Shown: in pieces, positions 34,763 through 47,640 of the stretch
How the letters are laid out: each line of letters starts with the position of its first letter
How positions within the stretch are numbered: position 1 is the stretch's first letter
Assembly (NCBI GenBank): GCA_019914995.1
Contig: CM034133.1
Coordinates: 4,898,001-4,962,000, forward strand
Direction: 5' to 3'
Source of the DNA: Acanthochlamys bracteata
Lineage: Eukaryota; Streptophyta; Magnoliopsida; Pandanales; Velloziaceae
Length of the DNA: 64,000 bases
Made by a program: the position numbers and the translations under genes
The notes under the pieces: generated by a model
What the model saw: only the letters and a program-made list of their open reading frames with translations
Database searches by the model: none
Told to the model about the DNA's origin: nothing

Positions 34763-35395
34763 TGAAGCACCGACACATAGCAGAGGCGATCGATTGATCG
34801 GCGAGACTAGGCTAGGAGTAGGCTCGAAATGAAGACAGCTTAAGAGGCGAAGAAGAAGGAACTTAATAAACGGACCGAAGAAAATAATGTTGAATAAAAA
34901 ACTTTTTTTAATCAATCCGGATTGAAACGATCGATTTGACGAGTCTAACTCAAAAACCGATTTGAATCTCAATCTGATCAATTATAGATTAGACTTATTT
35001 GCAAATTCAAACTGATTTAATCAAAATTGATAATTTTTGAGTTGATTTGAACCGTTCGATTCGAATATGTCAAATATTTATTTACTGCACTGATGAACCA
35101 TTCTAATCCAGGTCAACTATTTTTCTCAACAAGCTAATTATAGTTACTCAATTGATAACCTTCCGTTTCCCTCCTAAGACTCTCCGTTCTTGTCGCTATC
35201 TGAAAGCCTCTTATTTTGTCATTTTCTAAAGCTTTTTAAACTAACGGTATTGGAGCACATCTCCCGCCAAACACCCTGACATTCGGGGGTCTAAAAATCT
35301 TCTATTTTCTTCTTCCTTTCTTCTTCCATTTCTTGGGATAAGCTTCTCTCTTCTGAAAGCTTCTCCCAAGGCGTTGAAGGGGTGAACTTACAATA
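34763..35395 (+). promoter_or_regulatory. upstream region of the pectinesterase gene
   Basis: This 633-bp stretch lies between the gypsy target duplication and the start codon. It contains GATTTGAATC- and CGATTCGA-rich sequence of repeat type (about 34910-35070) and then a pyrimidine-rich leader (TTTTCTTCTTCC at about 35303). No strong TATA box is evident; TCTAAAAATC at 35291 is the nearest candidate. The retrotransposon insertion probably replaced or displaced more distant promoter sequence. Confidence 0.4.
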
Positions 35396-37170
35396 ATGGG
35401 CAAGAAACCGCTCCTTATTGGCAGCTCCGTCGTTCTTCTCGTTGCCTGTGTTGCCGTCGTAGCCGTCATCTCCATTCAGAGTAATAATGGGTCTAAGAAC
35501 TCCGAACCCCATGAGCTTTCCGCCAACGTCAAGGCGGTGAAAGAAATTTGCAAGCCAACCGATTACGTCCAGACTTGTGAATCGACTCTTGGTGCTGCTG
35601 CAGGAAACGTTTCTGATACTAGACAACTGATGCTTCTTGTTTTCCAGATTGCCGAGACAAAAGTCCGTGATGCGCTTAAGCATTCTTCTCTGCTTCACGA
35701 TCTTGAGAAGGAGAAGAAGGCAAAAGAAGCCCTGGGCACATGCTGGGAGCTGCTTGATTACGCCATCGACGATCTTAGGACGTCTGTCGAGAAATTCACA
35801 CAGATCGATTTTGTCCAACTTATGGATTTCGTCGATGATTTGAACGTGTGGCTCAGCTCTGCACTCACCTATCAGGAGACTTGCCTCGACGGTTTTGATG
35901 GAACCAAAAGCAGCGCCGGCGAAAAGATGAGGAAAGCTTTGAAAACGGGAATGGAGCTCACAACCAACGCGATCGCCATAGCCGACAGTATCTCTGAGGC
36001 ATTGAGAGATCTCAACATCCCTGGGTCTAGCCGCAGGTTACTCTCCAACAGTGATGAGATGCCGTCCTGGGTCTCTTCCGGTCACCGCCGATTGCTTGCC
36101 CTTCGCCCAACGCAAATGAAGCCCAATGTTGTCGTAGCGAAGGATGGTTCCGGCGATGTCAAGACAATTGCTGAGGCTTTGGAGAAGGTCCCTGTAAGGA
36201 AGGACAACTCATCCTTCATCATCTACATCAAGGAAGGAGTCTACAACGAATATGTTAACATCAGCCGCAAGTTCAACGATCTCGTGATCATCGGTGACGG
36301 ACCCACGAAGACGAAGATCACAGGAAGCAAGAGCGTCTTCGACGGAGTCACCACTTACCAGACGTGCACTTTCTGTAAGCTACAAATCTCATCAAGATAA
36401 CCATATATCGAAATGTTCTCTTGACGCTAGCGCTCCGAGTGACGAGCTCTGTTTGTGCAGGTGTTCTTGGAACAAGGTTCTTGGCGAAGGACATAGGATT
36501 CGAGAACACTGCCGGGCCAGAGAAGCACCAGGCTGTGGCACTGCGTGCCGGCGGTGACATGTCGGTTTTCTACAACTGCCAAATGGACGGGTACCAGGAT
36601 ACTCTGTATGCCCACACCAAGCGCCAGTTCTACCGCGACTGCAGCATCTCTGGCACAATCGATTTCATTTTTGGCAACGGAGAGACCATCTTCCAGAACT
36701 GCAAAATCGTCGCTCGCAAACCTCTCAGCAACCAGGTTAACATTGTCACCGCTCACGGCCGTACCAAGCCCAAGGAGCGCACCGGCCTTATCCTCCACAA
36801 CTGCACTATCATTGCAGACCCAGAGCTCTACCCTGTCCGCCACCAGCTTCGTACCTACCTTGCTAGGCCATGGAAGCCATACTCACGCACTATCATAATG
36901 CAGTCGTTCATCGATGATCTTATTCACCCACAGGGATGGTTGCCATGGAATGGCGACATTGGTCTAAGGACTTGCTTCTACACAGAAGTTGATAACCGCG
37001 GGCCTGGTGCAGTGACCACACAGAGGGCAACATGGAAGGGGGTGAAAAAGATATCCTACGTGCACGCGAAGAAGTTCACCGTTGCTGCATTCCTTCGCGG
37101 CAACCGGTGGCTGCCACAAACTGGAGTTCCTTTCATTTCTCAGCTCTTGCCACAGGGAGCTACTTACTGA
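35396..37170 (+). CDS. pectinesterase with N-terminal inhibitor domain (type I PME)
   Basis: The enzyme removes methyl esters from homogalacturonan in the cell wall. Two exons, 35396-36374 and 36461-37170, flank an 86-bp GT-AG intron (36375-36460); the product is 562 residues. A hydrophobic signal anchor covers about 7-26. The PMEI domain (about 45-205) has its four cysteines at 52, 61, 116 and 163. Two RRLL processing sites lie at 213-216 and 231-234. The catalytic domain starts near 243. It has GVYNEYV (281-287), QAVALR (350-355), QDTLY with D373 (372-376), DFIFGN with D394 (394-399) and RPWK with R462. All expected catalytic residues are present. Odd points are LARPW where the family has LGRPW, and LGTRF where VGTGF is usual. 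The codons are much GC-richer than the surroundings. Confidence 0.95.
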
Positions 37171-38748
37171 TTGATTGATTGATATTTCAAGTTGTTGTTA
37201 TAGATTCCTTTGACGGGCTTTTGGAGTTACATAGGAGGGAGAAGAACTGATATTGATGTATCGAATTCAGTTCCTAACATAAAGGTTAAAAGAAAAACAT
37301 GAAAAGTAAAAAAGAAAAGAATAGCTTCTAATATCAATTGAGATGGTTTAAACCGTTTCCAAAGTCCTGATAGAAATAACTCTAGACAGGTGAAGCTGGG
37401 CCATTAAAACAAAGCAGAGCCAAAAGTAGAGTTTACTACTTTTGAGATTATTCGAAGCCAAGGCAGCGTTCAAATTAACTATAAGTATGAGATATTTTCA
37501 AATTTCGTAGAAAAAATAAAGAATAAATATCAACAACATGTTTCTACGCCGACCTTATTCATTTACCGTTTCTTAATGATCAAGACTTTTATGTGAGTAG
37601 TAAGTGAAGGACTATGATTACTTTCATTTTAAGCTAGCTTTCTTAAGTTCGTCAAAGAGTATAATCTAGGAGAGTTTATTAGTTAATTGTAGGATCCAGT
37701 TCTTAAACTAAAATAATTATCTAACCATATAGAAATTAGAATATCTCATATATAAGCTAATAAGCACATGTCTATTTAAGCTGAGCCAATATAGTACTAT
37801 TAATAAGCGTGGATTAGTAAAACACCAAGATAGTGTTCATTTGACCTATTCTAAATTGAGTTGCTAATCCACTTAAAAATTAGCTAGCACGGTTTTTATT
37901 TGGACACTATTTCAAAATTGATTGCTACTAATCAAGGCTTAAATAAATTTGGAGGTCCAATAATCTCCGCTCTTGCTAATAATAAAGCGGGTGACTCCTT
38001 TCCATCGAACTCTAATGTCAATTGTAGGATCAGATATCTAATTAAATGATTGACCAACTATTTAAGAGTTAATGTTTAGGAGTGCCTATTGAAAACGAGG
38101 TTTTTTGAAAATGAGTATATTTGAAAATTTTTGAAAATCGAGTTTTATTTTTTTACCTAAAAAAGTAATAATAATAACTAATAATAAGATCTCACAACAT
38201 AAAATTTTTCTATATTTTGTTTATTTTAAAATTTTTCTATAAAATATTCTAACTTTATTGAAAAATGTGAAATAAAAGTTGGAGTGAAAATGAGATGTTA
38301 AGTTCTCCCGACCATCATTTTAGTGTCTGTAATATATAAGCACACATACCTTTTCAAATACCTAGTTAGTTTGACTATTTAGGGCTGTAGATTGTCAAGG
38401 CAACTAAGTCGTGACCAACTTGTTGGCGCAATTCAAAACAAGTTGCTAATTTGTTTCCAAATTGGCAACCCCAGTTTAATTTGGACATAATCTTTAGATC
38501 TCTTCGCTATTAACTCGGCAATATGAATAACACAACGACTTCTTATTTGATTAACAGTCGCTGGCAGTGACTAAAATAAGGAGCTATTTTAAAATAAATT
38601 TATTTTAATACTTCCAAAAAATAAGTTCAACTTTTTGGACTTAAAAATATAAAAAAAGTTGTATATATAAAGATTCTATAACATACAATTTATTTATATT
38701 TCTTAATTGTTTTTAAAATAGAAATATTGTATACAATTTATTTAAAAC
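37171..38748. other. 3' flank of the pectinesterase and AT-rich spacer
   Basis: The first 200-300 bases are the likely 3' untranslated region. An AT-rich repeat copy lies at about 38075-38310 (starting TTAGGAGTGCCTATTG). The remainder holds no recognised gene. Confidence 0.45.
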
Positions 38749-40167
38749 TGTTGAATTTTTCGCAAAATCAACTCAAGAGTGGAGGGGTGAATTGAGTTGA
38801 TAAATAAAAATTTTCGTAATGATAATTCCTACAGACAATAAAATTTCAGTCGGCTATGAGTAGGCTTATGTCCTATAGGTAGTGAGCAATGCTTATAGAG
38901 TTATAATGGCTATTTATGTTAAGGTAAATATGCTCAGAGATTTAAGTGGTTCGGCAATTCGTTTGCCTACATCCATGGTCGCTTTATCACAAGAACCAAA
39001 ACTTAACTACACTTTTAACAAACTATACAAACAAAAAATAATGTGCTTCACCAAGTACACTTACTGTTTACGGTTTCTTCGCCAAGACAATCTTTTCCAG
39101 CCTACTGGACAACCTAATCCTTTGGTTGACAATCTAGTCTTGTTACAAAGTTTAAAACCTATCTTCAAACTATAACCGAGTTTCTTTACCAAGTGCACCA
39201 AGCACTTGAACACACGTACAGAAGAAACTTAATAAAAACAGACTTAAGTATAGGATTATCTCAAATTTAAATGAATAAAATTTGTTTTAGTGAGATGATC
39301 AAACGATGTTGTTCAGTAATAATCAGTAGCAGGATGTATTTTCTTTGCTTCAGAGATTTTTGGCTAATTTGATGAGATTTGAATTTAAGTTTCTACTTTA
39401 TGTGTTATTTCTGTTCTACCACCTCTTTGCTACTTATAATGTTTTCTCTCTAGCAGGTCACTGATACTTCTCGTTGGAAGATTAATCCGTTGGCGTCTCT
39501 GAACAGCGGTGAATCATCAGGGTAGAGATAGGATATTTCTAGTAGTCAGTTAGTTGCTTTAGGATTTGGTTCAACTATTCCGGTGCAAGCTTTTCATGGG
39601 CATTAAATGCATAAAGAAGGCAATTTGAATCTTTCACCTGCGAGAGTTAGTGAGTCTAGCTGAGTTGGTTTCTCATGATTTGTTAAGATTTGCTGGGTTG
39701 ACTGGTCTAGGTAAGGTGGACTTCAAAATGCTTCACTTGCTTAGTGGCTTCTATTGAGTGTAGTGGGTCTGTTGCCTTCCTTTTCTTCTTGAAGATTAGA
39801 CATGATTCTTCTTGTGAAAAAGAGTGATGCTTGACTCTATATAGATCTTGTACAGTGTGATTTGCTTCAGTGATGTATGTGTCTGTGGTATCTTGAAATT
39901 GAAACTTGAGCTGGAACTTTATTGAGCGGAACCCTTTGCTCTGTTTTATTTAATATGAGAAGGGATTTCATATAATCAGTAGATCAACAACTGATTGTTT
40001 GATGAGTGTGTCAACTTTGTTTTGACCCATCTTATTTGTTCTAAACTTGACGTAGGATAGACCTGTTTCTGCAAAACATGATTGCAATTTATCAATCCAT
40101 ACTAAATCATAAATTATAATTTTTAATGTGTTGTTATCATTAAAATCAACTTCTATAAGTTCCAACA
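38749..40167 (-). repeat. 3' LTR of the copia element
   Basis: The LTR runs from TGTTGAATTT to TTCCAACA on the plus strand. It aligns with 47641-48677 but is about 380 bp longer, mainly in the middle. The minus-strand polypurine tract adjoins it at about 40168. Confidence 0.85.
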
Positions 40168-40739
40168 ATCTCCCCTTTTTGATGATGACAAAATAATTAA
40201 GAATTATTGATTTATATACACTATGATAAATATGAAAATCTTATTCTAATATATCAATGCAAAGACAATACTTTTTCTATTATATGCAAGGTAGAATTGT
40301 AATTGTTTACCTGTGATATCAAGTATAGCTCCCCCTTAACTTATACATGTTTTTGTGCCAATTTGTGCATAGGAATTTTGTAGCAGCTACCCCTCAATGT
40401 GTGCCTTTCTTTGTTTCCTGTAATATCAAGTGTTGTGGCCCCTTTGGCCAACATAACGTATGCATACACACACAATAATTTCTGTTTTCTCTTATCTCTT
40501 CTTTTTTGTCATCTCAAAAAGGAAATAAGATAGCAAGACAAGCATAATGTAACAAACAAGAAAAGTTAGAACAATTGAAAGCAACAGCATAAATCCTAAC
40601 ACTAAAGTGTTGACAGACCATAATATTTACACAAAAAAACAGACAGAAATAGTTAAATATGATGAGCAGCTAAATATTTTTGCAACGGGTAGAGGTCCTG
40701 CACCCAGGAAACCTTAGGCGTTAGTGTTTGGGTTCAGTA

Positions 40740-42240
40740 GCTAACTGTGGGAGTATGATAACATCGTCGCTTGGAGCAGAAATAGATTTATGAGCTTTGT
40801 GTTTAACTTTCCTAGTTCTGGGAGGCAGGTTGAAACTATTGGATGGTTGGGAGGATGCAGTGTGGGTAGGAGGAGGTGGAATGATGGAGATTGATTGAAG
40901 AAGTTCTGCTGTGATGTCCTCTTGAATTGCCTATTGAGCAGTCTCCTGAGCTGCCGCCTGAGTCTGCTCCTGAACATCTTCTAGGATTGGTTCCTGAGTT
41001 CTCTCTGGAGTCTGTTCCTTAACTTCATCTGAATTAGTTGTTTGAGCTGCTTCTGGGATTTCATCTTGAGGTAGCTCTTGGCCAAGGTTGTCAGCTGCTA
41101 TTGTCTTTGAGAATGGGAATTTAGCTGGTTCAATGGGCATGGAGTCAATTAGCTCTTCATCGATTGCTGCTGGCAGATTCTCAGTCTTAATTGGGTGGGC
41201 TGCAATGTCTAGTGAAGTAGAGATATTAAACATCAGCGTTGTTCATTCCTGTCTTAGTCTGAGTTGTAGTTGGAAAATCTGAAGCTTCTGCTAGATTAGC
41301 GGTATTCTCTGCTACACTTTGCTTAGAGACATAATCCGGTTGGCATATTTCATCTCTCAACTAGCCAAAGGTTGTGCTCAACTATTGAATCTTCTTGGTT
41401 TGTTCAAAGAGTGCAGAGTGGATGTTGATAAGACATTCTTACAGAGGAGCCAGGACTTCTTTGAGTGTGGGCAAAAGTGAATTACTCAAAATGTAGCGAG
41501 AAGGTTTAAGCTCAGCTTCAGTGGTCCCTCTAAGAAACCTGGCATCTAGTGGAAAGCTTTTGATCACTTCAGAGGACCCCATTGGCACTGCTTCAAGTTG
41601 GCAGATCCTACAAATTATGTGTGGATAGGCAAAATGCTTGCTGCCGAACTTGGACACTTTAATCATGTGTTGCAGCATGACTTCACGGAGATTGATGTGC
41701 AACTTCTTGATCAATCTTCACACAAGATATGCGTCATAGATGGAGATAACGTTGCAACTGCCGGATCTAGGTACTAACATCTTCGAGACAATATGGGAGA
41801 GAGCCTTTGGGAGCAGTGGAGGATGTGCTGCAGAGTCATATTATTATTGTGTGATTACTTCACTGTCCAAGGACAACTATAGATAGTTCAACTTGGAACC
41901 GTTTATAGGTGGCATCTCGTCGCTATAGGGGATGTCTAGTATCTCGCCCCTAATCTCAATGCCATTTACCATCGTTCGAATTGATGCATCTCAAGTCTCT
42001 TGCAAATTTACATAGAACATTCGAACAAAATTTTCATAATACTTCCTGGGCAGGTTGTTGAAGGTTATCAAACCTTGAGCTTCGAATAACTCTTCTACCT
42101 CCAAGCCAAAGTAACTAAAATCATCAAAACGTACAATTGATGACGGTAAATAGGAGGTAAGAGCGGCGTTTATATTGCTTGAGTTCTTTCTTTCCAAAGA
42201 ACTTCTTAAGCTCATTTCAGCTATCTTGAAATCCCTGCTT
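40740..42240 (-). other. extra coding region between RNase H and the 3' LTR
   Basis: Minus-strand coding stretches occur where Sireviruses carry their additional or envelope-position gene. They include a block at about 41991-42215 with FDDFSYFGLE and YYENFVRMFYVNL. That recalls the plant-transposon domain found downstream of or within such elements (FVREFYANL type). A Pro/Thr/Gln-rich acidic block lies at about 40931-41233. The region is broken. The family assignment is inference from position and the aromatic block. Confidence 0.5.
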
Positions 42241-45200
42241 CATCATTGTTGAACTGAGACTAGCTAGAGATTGGAGGAGATGAGATTTTAGATCTATGAT
42301 TTTGAGAAAGGTTTGGACTAGAGATTTCGGGTAGGAGGAAATAAAGGAGATGAAGATTTGTATATTGAGATGAGTTGGCTTAAGATATTTCAGTCTCCCA
42401 CTGAGTCAGCTACTAATATTTTAGTTTTATTATGAGTTAGCTGCCTGTCATGTGTACAAAAAGAAATTCAAACAAGTGCAGCTAGCTGCTAGATGGCTGA
42501 TTATGTGCTAGTTTTGGGACAGAGTGAGTTACATTATGCAAATCCAAATTCATGACTAATTTCTAAAAATAATTCAGACCCTATGAGTTTGGTGGAAATG
42601 TCAGCCAGTTGATTTTCAGTGTCAACAAAGTTTAAAACTTTGTCATTACATTCAGCATGTTTTCTAATAAAATGATGTCGTAAGTCAATGTGCTTTGTGC
42701 GTGACTGTTGAATAGGATTTTTAGTTAGCTTGATAGTACGATTGTTATCACAAAATATATGTATATTTATGAAGTTAAAACTAAAGTTTAAAAGTTGTTG
42801 TTTGATCTAAAATATCTTAGCATAGCAGCTTTCAGCGGCTACATACTCTGCTTCGATAGTGGACATAGCGACTGAAAATTGCTTCTTGGAACACCAGGAT
42901 ATCAAACAGTTTGTTAGGAACTGACAGAAGCCATTTGTGCTCTTTCTGTTAAGCTTACATCCATCGAAGTCAGCGTCAGCATAGGTATATAAGTTGAATT
43001 CACAACTTTTAGGATAAAACAATATAAGTTCTTTAGTTCCAACTAAGTATTTAATGATTTTTTTTACAGCAATCATATGGGATTCTTTAGAGTTACTATA
43101 AAATCTTGCACATAAAAATTAAATGTCTAGTCTACTAGCAGTTAAATATATAAGAGATCTAATATATCTCTATATAACTTTTGATCAATTGATTTATCTA
43201 TTTCATCTCTGTCCAGCTTGCATGAAGTGGATATAGTGATTATTTCCTTACTTCCTTTTAGCTGAACTTCATGATCAAGTCCTTGATGTACTTACTTTGA
43301 CTGATGAAGATGTCACTCTTCATTTGCTTAATTTGTAGACTAAGGAAGTAGTTTAGCTTTCCCGTGAGTCTCATTTCAAATTCTTTCTGCATTAGCTCAA
43401 AAAATTTTCTGGACAACCTTTCATTGGTAGCTCAAAAAATTACTTCATCAATATAGATTTGAACAATTAGCATATCTTTTTCTTCATTCAAAGTCAATAA
43501 GGTTAGATCAATCTTACATCGACAGAACCCTTTTTCAATTAGGAATGCACTTAAGCGATCATACCAAGCTCTAAAGCTTGTTTCAGGCCATAGAGTGCTT
43601 TGTTCAATTTGTAAACATGTGAAAAATTAGAATTTTTAAAACTAGGAGGTTGTTCAACGTATACTTCTTGTTTTAAAAATCTATTCAGAAATGCGCTTTT
43701 GACATCTATTGGAAGAGTTTAAAATTTTTATGACATGCGAATACAGGTAGTATTCTGATTACCTCAAGATGTGCATATAGATCATATATTTCATCAAAAT
43801 ATTTTCTTCTTTCTGATTATATCCTTTAGCCACCAACCTAACTTTATTTCTAATGATGTTTTTTTTTCATCCATTTTGTTTCTAAAAACTCATTTAGTTC
43901 CTATTATGGAATCATTTTGAGGTTTCTTAACTAGATCCCACACATGACTTCTTCTCTTCTTGTATAGCCATAATTCAGGAATTATCTTTTAAAGCATCAT
44001 ATATGCATTTAGGTTCAAAATTTGATACAAGGAGAAATATTCTATAAAATTATTTCTGATTTGAGATCTAGTTCATTCACCTATTATGTTTTCCGACGGA
44101 TGGCTTGATCTTTGCTTAAAGGTTTTGAGAACCGGCTCATTTGTTTCCATGTGATTAGGCAAACTTTCAAATACTTGCTCATTTTCAGTTATCAATTCAA
44201 TTGTCTGTTCATTAACTGTCTGCTTCTCTGAAATTTGTGTTTCGGTTGTTGAAAATAATTCTTCTTATTCTTACATTGCATATAATTCTGCGTCCTTTCT
44301 TGGCCTATTATTAGTTTCATTGAATATAATATATATAGATTCTTCAACAGTCATAGTTCTTTTATTAAATACTCTATATGCCTTTGAAGTAGAGGAATAT
44401 CAAAAAAAATTTCTTCATTGCTCTTGTTATCGAACTTTCCAAGATTATCTTTGTCATTGTTTAGGATATAGCATTTACAATCAAAGATTCTTAGATAAAC
44501 AATATTGGTAGTTCTTTCTCTTAGAAGTTCATATAGAGTTTCTTAAGAAGAGGCCGAATGAGTGCTCGATTAATTATATGATATGCTGTGTTTACTATCT
44601 CAGCCTAGAGATATTTAGACAAGTTTTATTCTAATAACATAGTTCTGGCCATTTCTACAAATATTTTGTTCTTCCTTTCCACAACACCATTTTATTTGGG
44701 AGTTTTAGAAGCAAAGAAATTATGTGTTATACCATTTATATCACAAAATTCAATAAAATAAAAGTTTTAAAATTGTTTGCCATAATCACTTCTAAATGAA
44801 CAGATGTTAAAGTCAAATTCTTTTTGTACTCTTTTAAAGAAGCATGTAAATGACTTAACTGCATCATTTTTGTAGGCTAAAAAGAAAACCCAGCAAAAGC
44901 GTGAATAATCATCTACAATCTCTAGACAGTAGTACTTACCTTTCAAGCTTGTAGTTCTAAAAGGTTCAAATAAGTCCATGTGCAATAGTTATTGTGGCCT
45001 ATTACTTGTGACTGTTTCTTTGGATTTGACATTTGTTATCCTTTTGCGCATGCATCACACATATTATCGAGGTTGTACTTGGCTTCAGGCAATCCTTTAC
45101 TAATTATTGCTTGGATAGTTTTGATAGAATTTTGATACTGCAGTGCCCAACTGTCTATGTCACAGCCAGCTACTTTCGTGCTAATTAGCAACTAAACATA

Positions 45201-47640
45201 TTTTATGCTTAAAAAAATCATCAATATAGAGAACGTATATATTACCTTCTCTTTTTCCATTCAGCACTATTTTTTTAAATGATAAATTGACAATGGAGCA
45301 GTAGTCGTTTTTAAAGTTTACCTTATACCTATTGTCACAAAGCTGACCTATGCTTATCAAATTGTGTTGTAGTCATTTGACATGCAGAACATTCTCAATG
45401 CAAAGTGAAGAATGATTATCTATATTTTTTACACATATTATTTTACACTTATTGTTGTCTAAAAGAATGATATTTCTACCGAATTATTTTTGCAGACTGG
45501 TGAAGCATTTTTCTTTACCAGTCATATAACTTGAGCACATGATGTCCAAATACCATCTATTATAATTTAGTCAGGTTAGCTCCTCTTTTTTTTGCAATAA
45601 AATAGTCAGTGCTTAGGTGCCCAAATTTCTTTGGGTCCTAAAGGGTTAGTATTATTAATGGTTCATTTTGAAACTCATATCAGTTTTATTTTATTTGAGT
45701 TCTTTTTATACCAGCATGAGTTGATACTATGATATTTTCTTCCACAATAAAAGCATTTAATAATGAAGTTATAGAGTAGGATTCATTTTTTGTGCATCCT
45801 CTAGATAGCACACTATTCATATTGTGTTCCCTTACTGTATGCATACCTGTATAGCTGGTAGAGGGTTGACTCTCATTTTCTGTAAATTGCTTTCTAAGTA
45901 ATTTGTCGGATGAGGGTATAAAACATATTCATTTTTTTCTATACATGCTACATTGAGCTTTCAGAATTGCGTCAAGTTTGTCCTTTCCTTTTACAAATTT
46001 TGTTAGAGAAGCTTCTAAATCATGATTCTTAATTTGTAAATTCTTGTTTTCTTATTGTAGTTTCTAATTTTTTTCTTTCAAGTCCTTCTATTTCAGAAAC
46101 ATGGTGTTGTAATCATTCATGAATTGTCTGAAATTTGGTATGGTGAGATATGACAATCTGTTCACTTCTCGGCTCAAAGCTTCATTTAGTTTTTCGAGTT
46201 CAGCTATCTTTTTTTATCATATGGATAGTTACTGTTTCTACGCAGCTTGTGAGTTTACTAATCCCACACTCATTTAGCTTTGCATGCAACTTTTCATTTA
46301 TTTGCATTAGATTTTTGTTTTCAAAACATAATGCACATAGCTTAGTATTTATTTGGTCATAATCAGCATGCAATGTGTTTTTTATCGTATCAGTTTTATC
46401 TTTTAGGACGATTTTTAGTGTAATTACTTCTTTCTTTAGTCATTCATTTTTATTTTTAAATTTATGCATGCATATTTTCATAGTTTTGCAATCTATTTGG
46501 CATATACATATTTATCATATAGTTTATCAAACACATCTTTTAATTCTTCATTAGAGCCATTATAATTAGTAGAGCTTACCTTATTCATTTCATCATGATC
46601 AGCCATCAAGCATAGGTTGACTTCTTCATTTTTTTCTGTCTCAGTCTGACTGTCTTTTGATGAGCTGTCATCCTCATCACTCCAAACAGCCATAGCTCAT
46701 TTCCTCCATTTATCTTTATTTCTAGATTTTCTCAGCAGACGGCATTCGTTTTTAAAATGTCCTAACTTGTTGTAGAAGAAACAGTTTGTCTTGTTTTTCC
46801 TCTACTTTATTGTTTCTTCCAGATCCTCTTCTATTGTTCCTTCTCTTTTCGTAAGAAAGTTTCTGAATTTTTCGGTTAGCAAAGCGATATCTTATTCAGA
46901 GGAAAAATCACTTACTTGATGATAATTTGTTTTTAATGCAATTCCTTAGTGCGTTCGTCAGTTTTCTTTAAGATAATTCCTTGGCCATCAGTTTGCCAAT
47001 CAGTTTATCCAAAGTCATCTGAGGAAAGGTTGGCGACACAGGTCTCAATGTCTTTCATTTTAGTTTTTCACGTCTAAAGTCTTTTCCTGCATTCTTCAAA
47101 GAATTTGTGATATTAGTAAATCTATTAAACATTTGAGTATAAACTAACCTTTGATCATCTTAAAGTTTTATTATTTATGCATGAGCAAGTTAACTCTTGT
47201 TTTTTTAACTTGTGCGGTTAGTTCGTGAGTTATCTCCAACTGATTACATATTTCCTTTGCGGTGTGACATACACTAATTCTGTTGAATTCGTTTAGATGC
47301 AATGCTCAATAGTGAAGATTCATTGCTCTGTCATTTAGTGAGATTAACTTGTTGTGTTCATCTGTGTACTCATCTTTAGTTTTTGAAATTTTTATTCCAT
47401 CTAAACCGATTTTTGTTGGCATAATAGGTCCATCACGAATGATCTTGTAGAGTGTAAACTCTTGAACTCGGATAAAAATTGTTCTCTTGGTTTTCCAATA
47501 ATTGTAGTTGATTGCATCAAAGAGAGGTAGCCTGTTGGAGAATTTTTCTTCAAAAGCTACAGGAATGATGTTAGCCATAAGGATCTTTTACCTTAAAGTT
47601 GTTAGATTTTTTGATTTAGGAGGCCTATTTTTATACCACT

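Noticed and set aside
35291-35818. 175-codon minus-strand frame opposite the pectinesterase
   Set aside because: It is the antisense shadow of the GC-rich pectinesterase exon.
36427-36898. Other long frames within the pectinesterase second exon
   Set aside because: They are alternative-frame shadows of a well supported coding exon.
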